From NCBI GenBank assembly GCA_963402885.1, contig OY727098.1, forward strand, positions 27,628,417-27,692,416: 64,000 nucleotides of DNA, given 5' to 3'. The stretch comes from Antedon bifida. Taxonomy: Eukaryota; Echinodermata; Crinoidea; Comatulida; Antedonidae. The position numbers and the translations under genes are program-made. Positions 49,938-61,084 of this stretch are shown piece by piece; position 1 is the stretch's first letter, and the number at the start of each line of letters is the position of its first letter. The notes beneath the pieces were generated by a model. That model did no database searches. It saw nothing but the letters and a program-made list of their open reading frames with translations, and was not told where the DNA came from.

Positions 49938-52188
49938 GTCTGTTAGGCGTTAACGTTCTTTTTATTACCGTCTTCGCCATCGCGTTGTTGTGCGCAATTC
50001 AAAATGATATTTGCAAGGCCGTAGCCCAAGAATTAAAGTGACGTCGAAAGCACGGGACGAATGATACAATGAATTTCGATTTGAATCTTTATAGTAATAT
50101 TATTATTTTATTTGCACATTATTAATATATTCATTTCGTTTTACTGCACGCTTTTCCCTCCCCGCCATTTTATACGAACTTTGGTCCGCGCCATTCATGG
50201 TCTCCGAGTTGCGAGAAACTCGACGTTTATGCATGTTTGCCTACTACATTTTACAAACAAAATATTGGCATAGTATAATTATTTTACACGTGGAAAAAGA
50301 GTAAGCCGTTTCCTGGTGATCACGCCTTAATACAGAAAACCATGTGTACTCTGGTGCGCTTACTGTACTGCTGCTAAATAAGGTATTTCTCCGTAATAAT
50401 AATAATATTTTCCGGGAAAACCGCATGTTAAAAGTCAGAGAATGTGGGTGTGACGCTCCGCCCATCGTTCGTGGCCTACCAAGCTGGTTTACTGAGAAAC
50501 TCGCAAACAATGTGGTATCTTCTCAGCAGCAGTCAGTTAGCTAGACTATGGAATTGTGAAAGATTAGAATTATGAAAAGGTGGAGCATTTGATGACGATC
50601 TATTTCCAGGAATTGAATTGTATCAACATTTAAACAAGATAATTGATTCGGAATTCAGAAGGATGCTGGAGGGATGGTGCCGAGGGGTCTACTTAACACG
50701 TCACATGAATGATTTACTCCTACAAACACATTATATGCTAAAAGGCTACCGCGCGCTCCATCCGCCTAATGTCATGATTATTCCAAATGTAAACGCTTAC
50801 AATTTTTCTTTTAGCAAAACCCTTTAAAAAATTAAGTCTAAACAATCTCTTTTAAAATTTGTTTAAAGCGAATTACGTTGAATCTGTTGAAGGAGTTCAC
50901 ACGATATCACGTGGTCATCAAACGGCAGTTTGAGACCTGGACAGCTTGGACATCCAATGTTTGTACGTCGCGTTAATATGTTTATTGCTTAACATTTATT
51001 GCCAATTTTTTTAGACTATGTTCACAGTATGCGTGAAGACTGTGAATTTAATAGCGAAACCTCTGTATTGTGACGGCGGTCTCTGTTTATCTGCATACAT
51101 TTTGTCGTGGTTTGGGAATTGAGCATAGATAGCCTACCACATGGATTATGTAAATTGACTGAATGATGTACTTGGTATCCATGGGCGGGTGGTTGGCTGG
51201 TTCACCTTAGGCACTATTACAGTTGTGCCATTCTCATTAATACTTTAAAAAGAAATTTTTAAAATTACAAAGTTATAAAAGTACAAGGAATGAGTACGAG
51301 TGAGAATGTGCTTTAGGCCTCCTATGCATTTTAAACTGCTCGTGATTTCCGAAACTCATTGAAGAAAATCGAATGTTTTATTTACAAGTATATACTTGTA
51401 CGTGATTATTCATCGAAGTGACAATAATATCAGAAATATGGAAATAGAGAGAAAGTAAATTTCTAATGACGTCATAGTTAGTTCACATCGAACGAAGAAA
51501 AATCCTGTTTTCTACTTTTACTTTTGTGGCGCGAAAATTGCGCAACCAATCAGAACTCGGGAATGCTCCATTCCACGAATAATATATTTTACTGCGTAAC
51601 CATAGTAACTGAAAGTTAACTTTCTATTCTCTTTTGTGTGTTTAACAGAATGAGTAGGCGTATACAACATTCAGATGTAAATAAAATTCTATTGTAATTT
51701 AACGGTTTTACATAATGTTTGTAGGTTGTCGAACTCGACGGTAAGGCTTTGTGGGGAATTTATCGAAGAAGACAGTGTTTTTTTTCTTTGAATATTTAAT
51801 ATAGTTGCATTATTTTACCGGCATTAAACCCTGCTGCTTCAGTTCGCTAAATCATAAATGATCAGTAACGTATAATGAAACTTTGGATGAAACAATGTGA
51901 CATTTATCGCTATTCTAGAGCTTGCTTGTAATTATTTCTGTGAAATGTAACTAGAATGCATGTGTTCACTATAATCTGGTTACGAAACGTTCTAGTTTTC
52001 CAAGTCTAGCAGCACAGACTACTGCTATCCTCAATATTTAGGCCTATTTCAGTCAATCTCTGGTTTTTTTAATGTACCGTTGTTGAAATAGACACTAATA
52101 TTGCTGTAAACTTGTCATCTATACGCAACGTGCTAATGTCAATTAAACAAACCTCGTGCTTCACTTTCGTGAAGAAAATAAGTTGAAG

Positions 52189-52369
52189 AATAAGGTTTAT
52201 TGCAAATAGCGTACGCGATGCATGCTGGGAAGGAGCAAACGTCACGGCGCGTACATACGTGATTTGTTGTTTGTATGTACGCGTCGTGACGTTTGCTCCC
52301 AAACACTTCCCATCATGCATTGTTTAATGACGTTCCTCGTGAAATCAACCTATTGCGATAAACCTTATT
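52189..52369. mobile_element. Palindromic MITE, ACGTTTGCTC family, copy 1
   Basis: Ends AATAAGGTTTATTGCAAATA and TATTGCGATAAACCTTATT. Inner arms GAGCAAACGTCACG / CGTGACGTTTGCTC surround CGTACATACG and TATGTACGCG. The second copy is at 58696. Confidence 0.82.
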
Positions 52370-53761
52370 AGAATATATACGACATACAAGGTTATGCTGG
52401 GCCTCATGTTTGATTTGAACCAAAAATATAATAATGTCTAAAGCTGTTCATTTAATTAAGATCCTCTTAAAAAATTATGATGATCCAATGATATTTTATT
52501 TGTTTTTTTTTAAATTATGTTTTTATGATGTAAATACTTCTTATGAGCGCCAATATTAAAATACCCATGATATTAGCATAGACTTACTTGCGAACTTATT
52601 CTTTATTACTGGTAGAACTTTAGCCGAAAGTTGTTATTTAGTTTCTCCATCACAAGAACAATTTGATTTAATTAATAACAAGCATGGCACTTGTAATTAG
52701 GAACTAAGAACGCTAGTAGAATAGCAATGTACAGCATTGATTAATGGAAAGTATATATAATGGACAGTTTGAGAACGATCTTAAATAATGTGTTGGAATT
52801 ATTGTGAACTTAGTAAGAATTATGAGATGAAGATCTTGAATTAGCAGCAAGAGTAATATATATATATATATATTGCAATAATTAGTTTAGAAGAGTCTTT
52901 AAATGATATACAAAGATCTTTTTATTCCCAAAGGGCAGAGACATATAAACTGAAAATTCACATCCAAGTAATTGAATAAGACGAGTCGGTGCTTCTATTT
53001 TTATTACTAAATTATCTAAAGTGTTCGAATAATATATTGTTGATGATCGTGCATATTTGAGATGTTCATTGATGACGATGATGATAATGACGATGATGCG
53101 TAACGCGCGCGTGTATAATGTGTTGGTATATCAATACCTTTTACTTGCTCAGTGGATATATAGACTTACCGGAACATTATCGTGAAGAAAATGTTTGTTT
53201 AAGTTTTAATTTTTAATTGTTATCCTTTAAAAGTAAATTGCTACAGGTGTATTTGTCACACCCTTTTGAATTACCTATCCAGTTCCAACTGAATTCGAGT
53301 GTAGATTGACGATTGAATGACGTTCTCTTTAAAATAAAAATAGTATTATACGTTGATATTATAAAAATAAAATTATGTTATGTTGAAACAGAGTATACGC
53401 TGTTTTACAACCTGTGGGACCAATACTAGGAAAACCTAGTATTTTGACTTTTATAATTGTGCATTAATTATCTTTAATTTCACTTAAAAACGACACTGCA
53501 TAGATAAATGACTTGATGATATCTGTATGGAGATCGTAATTCACGTTTCAATCGATGTTGGAAGCCCATAGTGTGTTACAAATCATTCTTAAACTCAAGT
53601 TAAAATGAACACAAATTCCTTTAGCGTATCCCGGCGTACACTGACAGCAGTCTGATATGTAATTAATAGTATATTATCTCCTGCTATACTGCATGCAATC
53701 GATTCACATCAAATACTTCATTTTTATACATCTTCGTCTTACGTACAGTTATCGATACGTC

Positions 53762-53872
53762 AACTGACCAATCAGCGAGTAGATGTTATTCCTTTATAAG
53801 CACATTCCTTGATTTCTTAGCATTGGTTGTGTATTGATGAGCTAACACTAGGTAACACTAGGAAACACTAAG
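53762..53872 (+). promoter_or_regulatory. Proposed promoter and 5' non-coding exon of the neuropeptide gene
   Basis: A CCAAT box (GACCAATCAGCG, about 53766) is followed by a TATA box (CTTTATAAGC, about 53792-53801). About 25-30 bases on, a short stretch ends in ACACTAAG and the strong donor GTAAGT at 53873. No other downstream exon on this strand can receive it except the acceptor TTCTTTTCTAG at 59121, ten bases before the precursor's start codon. The link is inferred; no transcript was seen. Confidence 0.55.
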
Positions 53873-55433
53873 GTAAGTTACATTTTATTCATTCAGTATT
53901 TAAGAATACGGTAAGTAACTTTTAGTTGAACACTAAGAAATTAATGTAAAGTAATTATTACAATTTTGTAGAATTTTAAAAAACAGTGCGTTTTGGTGAA
54001 AATACAAAATAATTGTCTTTGTAGGCCGAACATTATTTATATTCGAAACATATTACACTTAAAAGTAAATTGTTTTAAGAATTATTCTTTAATCGTTTAT
54101 TAAGCCAAGTAAACTGTGTCCTCAGTTCACTTCCAATTATTGTATATTCTTCAGCTATTGTATATCGTTTTATCAAATATAACACTGTTATTGTTATTGC
54201 AAAACGATGTTTTGAAAGAACGGAATCACTTTCTGACTGACTATGCACCGTTTTCGAATCAAGACTGATTTACTTTAGATAGTAAGTTATAGTTATTGAA
54301 GTACTTGCCTGGTATGTGTATTAAAAAGGGCGGGGAGGCGGAGATGAAGTTCTAACAAGTTATGAGTTTGTTGATAATATGCATGTTATTTTGTTTTATT
54401 CTGAATAAGGCCCAATGACAATATTGAATTGTAGCATTGTTAAATTGAAATAGGAGCAAAGTTTCTAAATATATAACGGGTAGAATCTATAGCAGGTCAT
54501 CAAAATAAAAACAATAAACATGTACACAAAATAATTAACAGCCATATAGTTTGCTTTGCTCTGTAATGTACATTCAATGATTAAACATGTTAATTAATTT
54601 CCTTTAAAATCGTTCTTAAATCTGAAGGTTAGGTAGTTGCAGGTCTACAGTTATAATGGTGTCACCAGTGGCCATATTCATATCAAACTTTAGGAACATT
54701 TAAAATCTAAAAATGATCCAATTTAAGTGAAAACACTTCAGGAAAATCCTGAAATATGTATTGATTTAATTATAATAACTACTTAGTATTTTAAAGAAAA
54801 CTATCTATGTGTGATCGGTGAATGTACAGCCAGGTTGCCATGTACTATAGGCCTACATTATTGTGCGTTAGGTCAGTTTTGCACCCTTCCCTGGTTAGGC
54901 ATCCTTTTCACGTATTTGGTGGAACGAACTGACAGTTTCATGAATACACCATTGCGCATGCTCGGTACGGATGCGTTTGATAGTTGTTCTGTAATTAGTT
55001 GAGCATTATTAGGTTGCGCTTAATTATGTGGTTGTGATTTCATTGTGCATGAGTGCCACTGTGCGCGTCGATTAGTAGTTTACGCGTGATGGTTAGTTTG
55101 TGCTTGATTAACTGTGCGTGTGTTCGGCAAGCGGTGTTATCTGAGATGTCTGATGAGGTCGTATCCAACTGGGAATGTGTTGTAGTCACAATATATGTTT
55201 TTATCGGGGATTAATTTGTAAAGATGAAAGATCGTGTACATTTTAGTAATAAGGATCTTTCGATTTCCGACAATTTAAGAACAATTAGTCTTGTTATTTT
55301 ATATTTCGCTGCGGTTGGTGGGGGTGGGGAAATAGGAAGCTCACTATTGTCAGAGCACCATATTTCTCTATTAAATGTTGAATTTCAATCAGGAGTAACA
55401 AATTCTACTACTTGATTTAATATTTACTCGCTA

Positions 55434-55596
55434 AAACGTGGTTCCCACTAGAGACGCAATGCAAGGACGTACGCGCAACGCAAGCGAGTTGACCAATGAC
55501 AAGCCACTGTTTGAATAATCCATCGCTTGTGATTGGTCAAATTACTTACGTTGCGTTACGTTCTTGCGTTGCGTCGGTAGTGGGAACCAAGCTTTA
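55434..55596. mobile_element. GTTCCCAC-family MITE, full copy
   Basis: Outer arms ACGTGGTTCCCACTA / TAGTGGGAACCAAGCTT. Next come GACGCAATGCAAGGACGTAC facing GTTACGTTCTTGCGTTGCGT, then central arms TTGACCAATGACAAGCC and TGTGATTGGTCAA. It lies in the proposed intron 1 of the neuropeptide gene. Confidence 0.8.
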
Positions 55597-56324
55597 GGTA
55601 GTATTCTCAGAGGCTTGATAGGACTAAGTGGGGATTCTTAGAACACGTTTGCAAATGTCAATTTAAGAACCGCTATTAGACATTCAGGGGTCAATTATTA
55701 TTAGTCAAAGTTTAACGGTGTAGTTAACATGTTTAGACTACATATAAGAGGACATTTACTCCGAAAATTCCCCTGTACAACCAAACACACGTTGTTTAAA
55801 TGGAAAAGTTAGAGAAGAAATTAAACTATAGGTCTCTTTGAGAGTTGAGATCACTTAACAGTTTTTATACTGTAACATTTTTGTGGTGATCAGGCATATC
55901 AAAAGAATTAAAAGTTTATGATGGTCTCTGCTGAACATGAACGAATATCATTAAATGCCGGTCGGCGGCGGTAAATGACATATAGCGATAATATCAATAG
56001 GCCTAAATGCCGGTCGGTAAATTACATACTAGCCATAAAATCAGTACTTCACATTCACATAAACGACGCATATTATGCTCTGTCAATATCGAATTCAAAT
56101 TACCGACAATTTCAGAAGTAGAATAATTATATTACCGTACTAAATAGGCACAACATTGACGCACAACTTGTTTTGGGCGCGCGCGCGCCATAAACATTAT
56201 TTCGTAATGTCATCACTGCCGACAGAAAATAAGTAGGTGTGAACCATTAAAGTAACGTAATAAATGTTTAAATGTATTAATGAACGCGCTCAAAGTCTAA
56301 ACGATAGAGACGTGAGTACCTTTT

Positions 56325-56425
56325 CCATAGAATACGAACCGCTGACGCAAACCACATGCGTTGCGCTTACGTCGTTGCGTTGGAATGCGTTACGTTGCGT
56401 TACCAAATGGGAATCAAGCTTAAGT
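56325..56425. mobile_element. GTTCCCAC-family MITE, partial copy
   Basis: Shows repeated TGCGTT and ACGTTGCGTTAC words and the right end AAATGGGAATCAAGCTTAA. The left half is lost or highly diverged. Confidence 0.5.
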
Positions 56426-56654
56426 CATACTCAGAAGACACTATACATAATATGTTTGTAATGAATACTCTTAAATGAGTTCCAGGTGCAGTCTAACTAA
56501 ACATTGGATTTACAGTAAGTGTTTATGTAAATAACTTAAGAAAGGCGGTTGTCAAAAGTGTCCATTTTGATCATTTGATCTGAAATACATATACACAGCA
56601 CATTATGAAATATTAAAAAGCGAATGTTAATGAATTGACAAGTACAATTAATCT

Positions 56655-56925
56655 TGGTTCACGCTTAGACGCAATGGAATTAGATAAACGCAGCGCATGT
56701 GAGTTAACCAATCACAAATGACAGTTTGAATGATCTATCGCTCGTGATTGGTCAAATTACTTATGCTTGATTTCCATTAGAAACGCAACACAGGGACGTA
56801 ACACAACGTAAGTAATTTGGCCAATCAGAAGCGGTGGATTATTCGAACTGTCGCTTGTCATTGGTCAACTCGCTTGCGTTGCGTATACGTCCTTGCGTTG
56901 CGTCTACCAAACTGTTGCGTACAAT
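56655..56925. mobile_element. GTTCCCAC-family MITE, two copies in tandem
   Basis: A left-truncated or partial copy (56655-56767: CTTGGTTCACGCTTAGACGC, then GTGATTGGTCAAATTACTTA) is followed directly by a fuller copy (56768-56925: TTGATTTCCATTAGAAACGC, then CTTGCGTTGCGTCTACCAA). Confidence 0.65.
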
Positions 56926-57487
56926 TGACCGAATGAACCGTAACAACAGCTGACTGTAAACCAAACAATAAAGCAATTACCACAATCACCATTAAACATT
57001 GATGAGTAGGCACACAAATTCAAATTAAATTTGACTAATTTGAACGGTCGTCAAAATGAGTTGCATATATATTTAGTATTTTATGAATGCCAATCATTTC
57101 GTGTGAATGGACATTTCAAAACCTGCCTTCTCAAATTAATTAGTAAACCAATAGTAATTTGATCACATTTCCATTGATGAGTTCTTTAACTGTGTATGCA
57201 TATATCTATCAGCAAATTTAGTTAGTTAGGCCTAATATTATAATAAATATTAATATACGGTTATCGAGACAGTCACAGACATTGCGGCTTCCGTCTGTGG
57301 TTATTCTCTGTACTGAACCACACCTGCATTTCGTTCGAAAGACACACCTTACTAGTTTTTTTCCTCGGCATTGTATCTAATTCAACTTCTCACTAACTGT
57401 TAGTGAAAGATCGGGACCAACAGGTGGTAAACACTTCTAAAAACGGTCCAGTCCCAATTGCACAGTGGCTGTGTGTGGCAGTGGCTG

Positions 57488-57612
57488 TGTTTGTGTGGAC
57501 TAGTACACCGGGGTAACCCCCTACTTGTCTCGAAAGATGTACTAGGTTCTTTAAAGTGCACATGAGCTATGTGTACACTGGACCTAACGGTTTATAGTCC
57601 TTATCCGAGATT
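57488..57612 (-). mobile_element. SINE body copy, minus strand
   Basis: The complement of the SINE body at 44320: ACACCGGGGTAACCCCCTAC, GGTTCTTTAAAGTGCACATG and GGTTTATAGTCCTTATCCGA. The head is not recognisable. Confidence 0.7.
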
Positions 57613-58695
57613 TATACTTATTTTTATATAGGCCTAAACAATGTTTAAATCATGCATACCATGGTCTACACCTTTATAGTGGCTCGAACTTAAACTTTTG
57701 TTTTGTTTGAAAGAAGTACTTTTATTTTAATTTTTATATGCATTCCCTGACATTTCTTTTATGAATATTTAATTAGTTTATTTTCAACATTTATTTTCTG
57801 TGAAAGATATTTTTGTATGTACTGTATATATAACATGTCATGTTGAGAATTAAACACTCTCTCGTCATTCTGTATATCTAATGCAATACTGCTTACTGAT
57901 AGGTCTTTTTTTTTAAAATCTTTTCTATTTTTAGTTTTAATTGAAAATTTTTAATTATTTTTTATTTTGAAATGAATATAGATATCTATACTATCATTAA
58001 ATAAAGCATAAACTTTAATGAAGCCTGCTATTTGATTAGAATGTGATTAACGCGGATATTGGTTATGCATTAATTTACGAATTGAGTTTATTTTACACTT
58101 TTATGGCGCTGCTGTGCTAACAAATTGCTTGAGTATCCATAGCGACGGTGAGTTAATTGAACATGTACACTCCCAAGCTCAATATTTAAATAGAGTACGG
58201 TATGTCATTTCCAACAGTACTAGTATGGCAAATAATGTTTAATAAATTCTAACATAATCAATTATTAAGAACTTAATATAGTACATTAATATTGAAACAT
58301 TTGGAAGAATTTTAATCAGTTATTTGTATGTATATCATTCATTAAACATAAAAAATGCCAAATTAATCTAAACCAATGAAAACGATAGCGTACGTCATGT
58401 GACCTTCATTCAACTTGCGAACTGCATTGTTATTGGTCAGAAGTATAATTGAGTTCTATCACCATGGCTACTATCACCATGGTTTTAATAGCCTGATAGA
58501 CACGGACTTGCCAATTTAAACCGTCATATTTTTAACGTAACGTCTAAAGGTTACACGATGTGATAGTAAAAGCGTATTTACCCAAATTGGTTTTCAGCGT
58601 GATGACAACATTAAAATCTTGCATGCTAACCTTGTGCGATGAAGAATCAAAGTTAGATTTGTATATTATGGCACGTCACAGCTTGACGTTTTCAC

Positions 58696-58886
58696 AATAA
58701 GGTTGATCGCAAATAGCTTGATTTCCCAAGGAACGTCATTGCACAATGCATGATAGGAAGGGTTTGGGAGCAAACGTCACGACACGTACATAAAAACAAA
58801 TCACGTACGTACGCGTCGTGACGTTTGCTCAAACCCTTACCATCATGTATCGCGCACGCTATTTGCGATAAATGGAACGTACCTTA
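58696..58886. mobile_element. Palindromic MITE, ACGTTTGCTC family, copy 2
   Basis: Ends AATAAGGTTGATCGCAAATA and TATTTGCGATAAATGGAACG. Inner arms GGGAGCAAACGTCACGA / CGTGACGTTTGCTC. Matches the element at 52189 in layout. It lies only about 235 bases before the neuropeptide coding exon. Confidence 0.82.
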
Positions 58887-59131
58887 AACATTGTTAATAT
58901 ATCTCTGTTGTACCACTCTCCAACCTGGATCATCAATGTACATTTTCAACTTGCCTAATTTAGTTGTATTAGAATCGGTGACCAAAACTTAAAAAAGTTC
59001 ACTCACATTGTTTATGTCTGATGAGTGAATACTTGCTTGATTACTCCTATGTGACCCATCGCATTTACAAGTTGTATTTTCTGCTGACTGACGTTCTTAT
59101 TCAAATCTTATTCTTTTCTAGACTCTTCAAA

Positions 59132-61033
59132 ATGTACGTGACATTTGCACTCATTCTTATACTAGTTCCAAATGGAATTTTGTCAGCCGAAAGTGTTATC
59201 GGCACAGAACCGGAAAAAGTACTCGTGAAACCAGTAAATACTAAATGTGACAATGAAAAGGCCACAGATACAACAACTACGAAAAGTTCAGGATGTGTTG
59301 TGAGTGGTGATACAAAGGATTCGGATGAAAAACGAGGAAATTATTTTCAACGTTTGCAAAAGGATACAAAAGAGATTAGCGAAGACAAGGAAGAAGACAA
59401 ACGGGCCAACGATGAGAAAGCGCCTGAAAAACGCGGCAATTTCCATCGACGTCCAAGAATGGATGAAACGGACATGGCGGCAAATAAAAGAGAAAATTAC
59501 TTCGACGAAAGCGAGATGACAGAAGAGGAAAAGAGAGCAAATTACTTTCGGCGTCCAAGGCCACGAGCGGCGGACGAGAGCGAGATGACAGAAGAGGAAA
59601 AGAGAGCAAATTACTTTCGGCGTCCAAGGCCGCGAGCGGCGGACGAAAGCGAGATGACAGAAGAGGAAAAGAGAGCCAATTACTTTCGGCGTCCAAGGCC
59701 ACGATCGGCGGACGAAAGCGAGATGACAGAAGAGGAAAAGAGAGCCAATTACTTTCGGCGTCCAAGGCCACGAGCGGCGGACGAAAGCGAGATGACAGAA
59801 GAGGAAAAGAGAGCAAATTACTTTCGGCGTCCAAGGCCACGAGCGGCGGACGAAAGCGAGATGACTGAAGAGGAAAAGAGAGCAAATTACTTTCGGCGTC
59901 CAAGGCCACGAGCGGCGGACGAAAGCGAGATGACAGAAGAGGAAAAGAGAGCCAATTACTTTCGGCGTCCAAGGCCACGAGCGGCGGACGAAAGCGAGAT
60001 GACAGAAGAGGAAAAGAGAGCAAATTACTTTCGGCGTCCAAGGCCACGAGCGGCGGACGAAAGCGAGATGACAGAAGAGGAAAAGAGAGCAAATTACTTT
60101 CGGCGTCCAAGGCCACGAGCGGCGGACGAAGGCGAGATGACAGAAGAGGAAAAGAGAGCAAATTACTTTCGGCGTCCAAGGCCGCGAGCGGCGGACGAAA
60201 GCGAGATGACAGAAGAGGAAAAGAGAGCAAATTACTTTCGGCGTCCAAGGCCGCGAGCGGCGGACGAAAGCGAGATGACAGAAGAGGAAAAGAGAGCAAA
60301 TTACTTTCGGCGTCCAAGGCCACGAGCGGCGGACGATAGCGAGATGACAGAAGAGGAAAAGAGAGCAAATTACTTTCGGCGTCCAAGGCCACGAGCGGTG
60401 GACGAAAGCGACATGACAGAAGAGGAAAAGAGAGCTAATTACTTAGACGAAAGCGAGATGACAGAAGAGGAAAAGAGAGCAAATTACTTTCGGCGTCCAA
60501 GGCCACGAGCGGCGGACGAAAGCGAGATGACAGAAGAGGAAAAGAGAGCCAATTACTTTCGGCGTCCAAGGCCACGAGCGGCGGACGAAAGCGAGATGAC
60601 AGAAGAGGAAAAGAGAGCCAATTACTTTCGGCGTCCAAGGCCACGAGCTGCGGACGAAAGCGAGATGACAGAAGAGGAAAAGAGAGCAAATTACTTTCGG
60701 CGTCCAAGGCCGCGAGCGGCGGACGAAAGCGAGATGACAGAAGAGGAAAAGAGGGCAAATTACTTTCGGCGTCCAAGGCCGCGAGCGGCGGACGAAAGCG
60801 AGATGACAGAAGAGGAAAAGAGAGCCAATTACTTTCGGCGTCCAAGGCCACGAGCGGCGGACGAAAGCGAGATGACAGAAGAGGAAAAGAGAGCCAATTA
60901 CTTTCGGCGTCCAAGGCCACGATCGGCGGACGAAAGCGAGATGACAGAAGAGGAAAAGAGAGCCAATTATTTTCGCCGTCCTCGTCCACGTCCACGAAAA
61001 GATACAAAAGCTGTAGCTGAAGAGAATAATTAA
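59132..61033 (+). CDS. Multi-copy secreted neuropeptide precursor, AN-peptide-like
   Basis: Preproprotein of 633 residues. The start is ATG 59132, not the in-frame ATG at 59021: a 3' splice site (TTCTTTTCTAG) ends at 59121 and the protein from 59132 opens with a textbook signal peptide (MYVTFALILILVPNGILSA, cut about residue 19-21). After a spacer come early dibasic units (KR-GNYFQRLQ, KR-GNFHRRPRM, KR-ENYFDESEM). From residue 136 there are 21 copies of ANYFRRPRPR, twenty of them followed by AADESEMTEEE-KR or a close variant. One 15-residue unit (ANYLDESEMTEEEKR) lies between copies 13 and 14. The last copy ends RPRPRPRKDTK. Prohormone convertases should cut at each KR; the internal RR is followed by Pro, which normally blocks cutting. 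Echinoderm AN peptides also start Ala-Asn with an aromatic or Met residue and basic tail, but those I recall are amidated; no Gly amide donor is present here. AATAAA at 61079-61084. Confidence 0.8.
   Translation: MYVTFALILILVPNGILSAESVIGTEPEKVLVKPVNTKCDNEKATDTTTTKSSGCVVSGDTKDSDEKRGNYFQRLQKDTKEISEDKEEDKRANDEKAPEKRGNFHRRPRMDETDMAANKRENYFDESEMTEEEKRANYFRRPRPRAADESEMTEEEKRANYFRRPRPRAADESEMTEEEKRANYFRRPRPRSADESEMTEEEKRANYFRRPRPRAADESEMTEEEKRANYFRRPRPRAADESEMTEEEKRANYFRRPRPRAADESEMTEEEKRANYFRRPRPRAADESEMTEEEKRANYFRRPRPRAADESEMTEEEKRANYFRRPRPRAADEGEMTEEEKRANYFRRPRPRAADESEMTEEEKRANYFRRPRPRAADESEMTEEEKRANYFRRPRPRAADDSEMTEEEKRANYFRRPRPRAVDESDMTEEEKRANYLDESEMTEEEKRANYFRRPRPRAADESEMTEEEKRANYFRRPRPRAADESEMTEEEKRANYFRRPRPRAADESEMTEEEKRANYFRRPRPRAADESEMTEEEKRANYFRRPRPRAADESEMTEEEKRANYFRRPRPRAADESEMTEEEKRANYFRRPRPRSADESEMTEEEKRANYFRRPRPRPRKDTKAVAEENN
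59537..60991 (+). repeat. 69-bp coding tandem repeat, 21 copies
   Basis: Thirteen 69-bp units start at 59537, a 45-bp unit starts at 60434, and eight more unit starts run from 60479 to 60962. Differences between units are few: GCA/GCC for Ala, CCG/CCA for Pro, and rare changes A to S, E to G, E to D and A to V. The last copy is diverged at synonymous sites (CGCCGTCCTCGTCCACGTCC). Confidence 0.96.
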
Positions 61034-61078
61034 CAAAACATTTGAACAATTACGTCATCCAAATATTATGACGTCAAA

Positions 61079-61084
61079 AATAAA
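61079..61084 (+). promoter_or_regulatory. Polyadenylation signal of the neuropeptide gene
   Basis: AATAAA 46 bases after the stop codon, with a second AATAAA at about 61094. Confidence 0.6.

Larger units (their letters stand above)
41084..53761. other. 12.7-kb region without a supported gene
   Basis: Between ZRANB2 and the promoter of the neuropeptide gene I find no exon with family similarity or a convincing chain of splice sites. Open frames here are short and mostly random. Contents listed separately: one MITE (41875), a tRNA-derived SINE (44320), a SINE tail (46365), MITE pieces (43410, 47183), local duplications (44035, 47868), two minisatellites (48531, 49545) and a palindromic element (52189). 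A CT run lies at 41736-41750 and a TA run at 52857-52873. Confidence 0.55.

Noticed and set aside
50344..50827. Two adjacent 66-69 codon plus-strand frames
   Set aside because: Short, different frames, no splice links, no recognisable motif.
59021..59131. In-frame upstream ATG for the neuropeptide precursor
   Set aside because: It would place 37 residues before the signal peptide, and a good 3' splice site ends at 59121 between the two ATGs.
59376..61049. Long minus-strand open frames (338, 204 and 197 codons) opposite the neuropeptide array
   Set aside because: They are by-products of a 69-bp repeat, whose length is divisible by three. They encode no signal peptide or sensible product, and the plus-strand frame has a signal peptide and dibasic sites.
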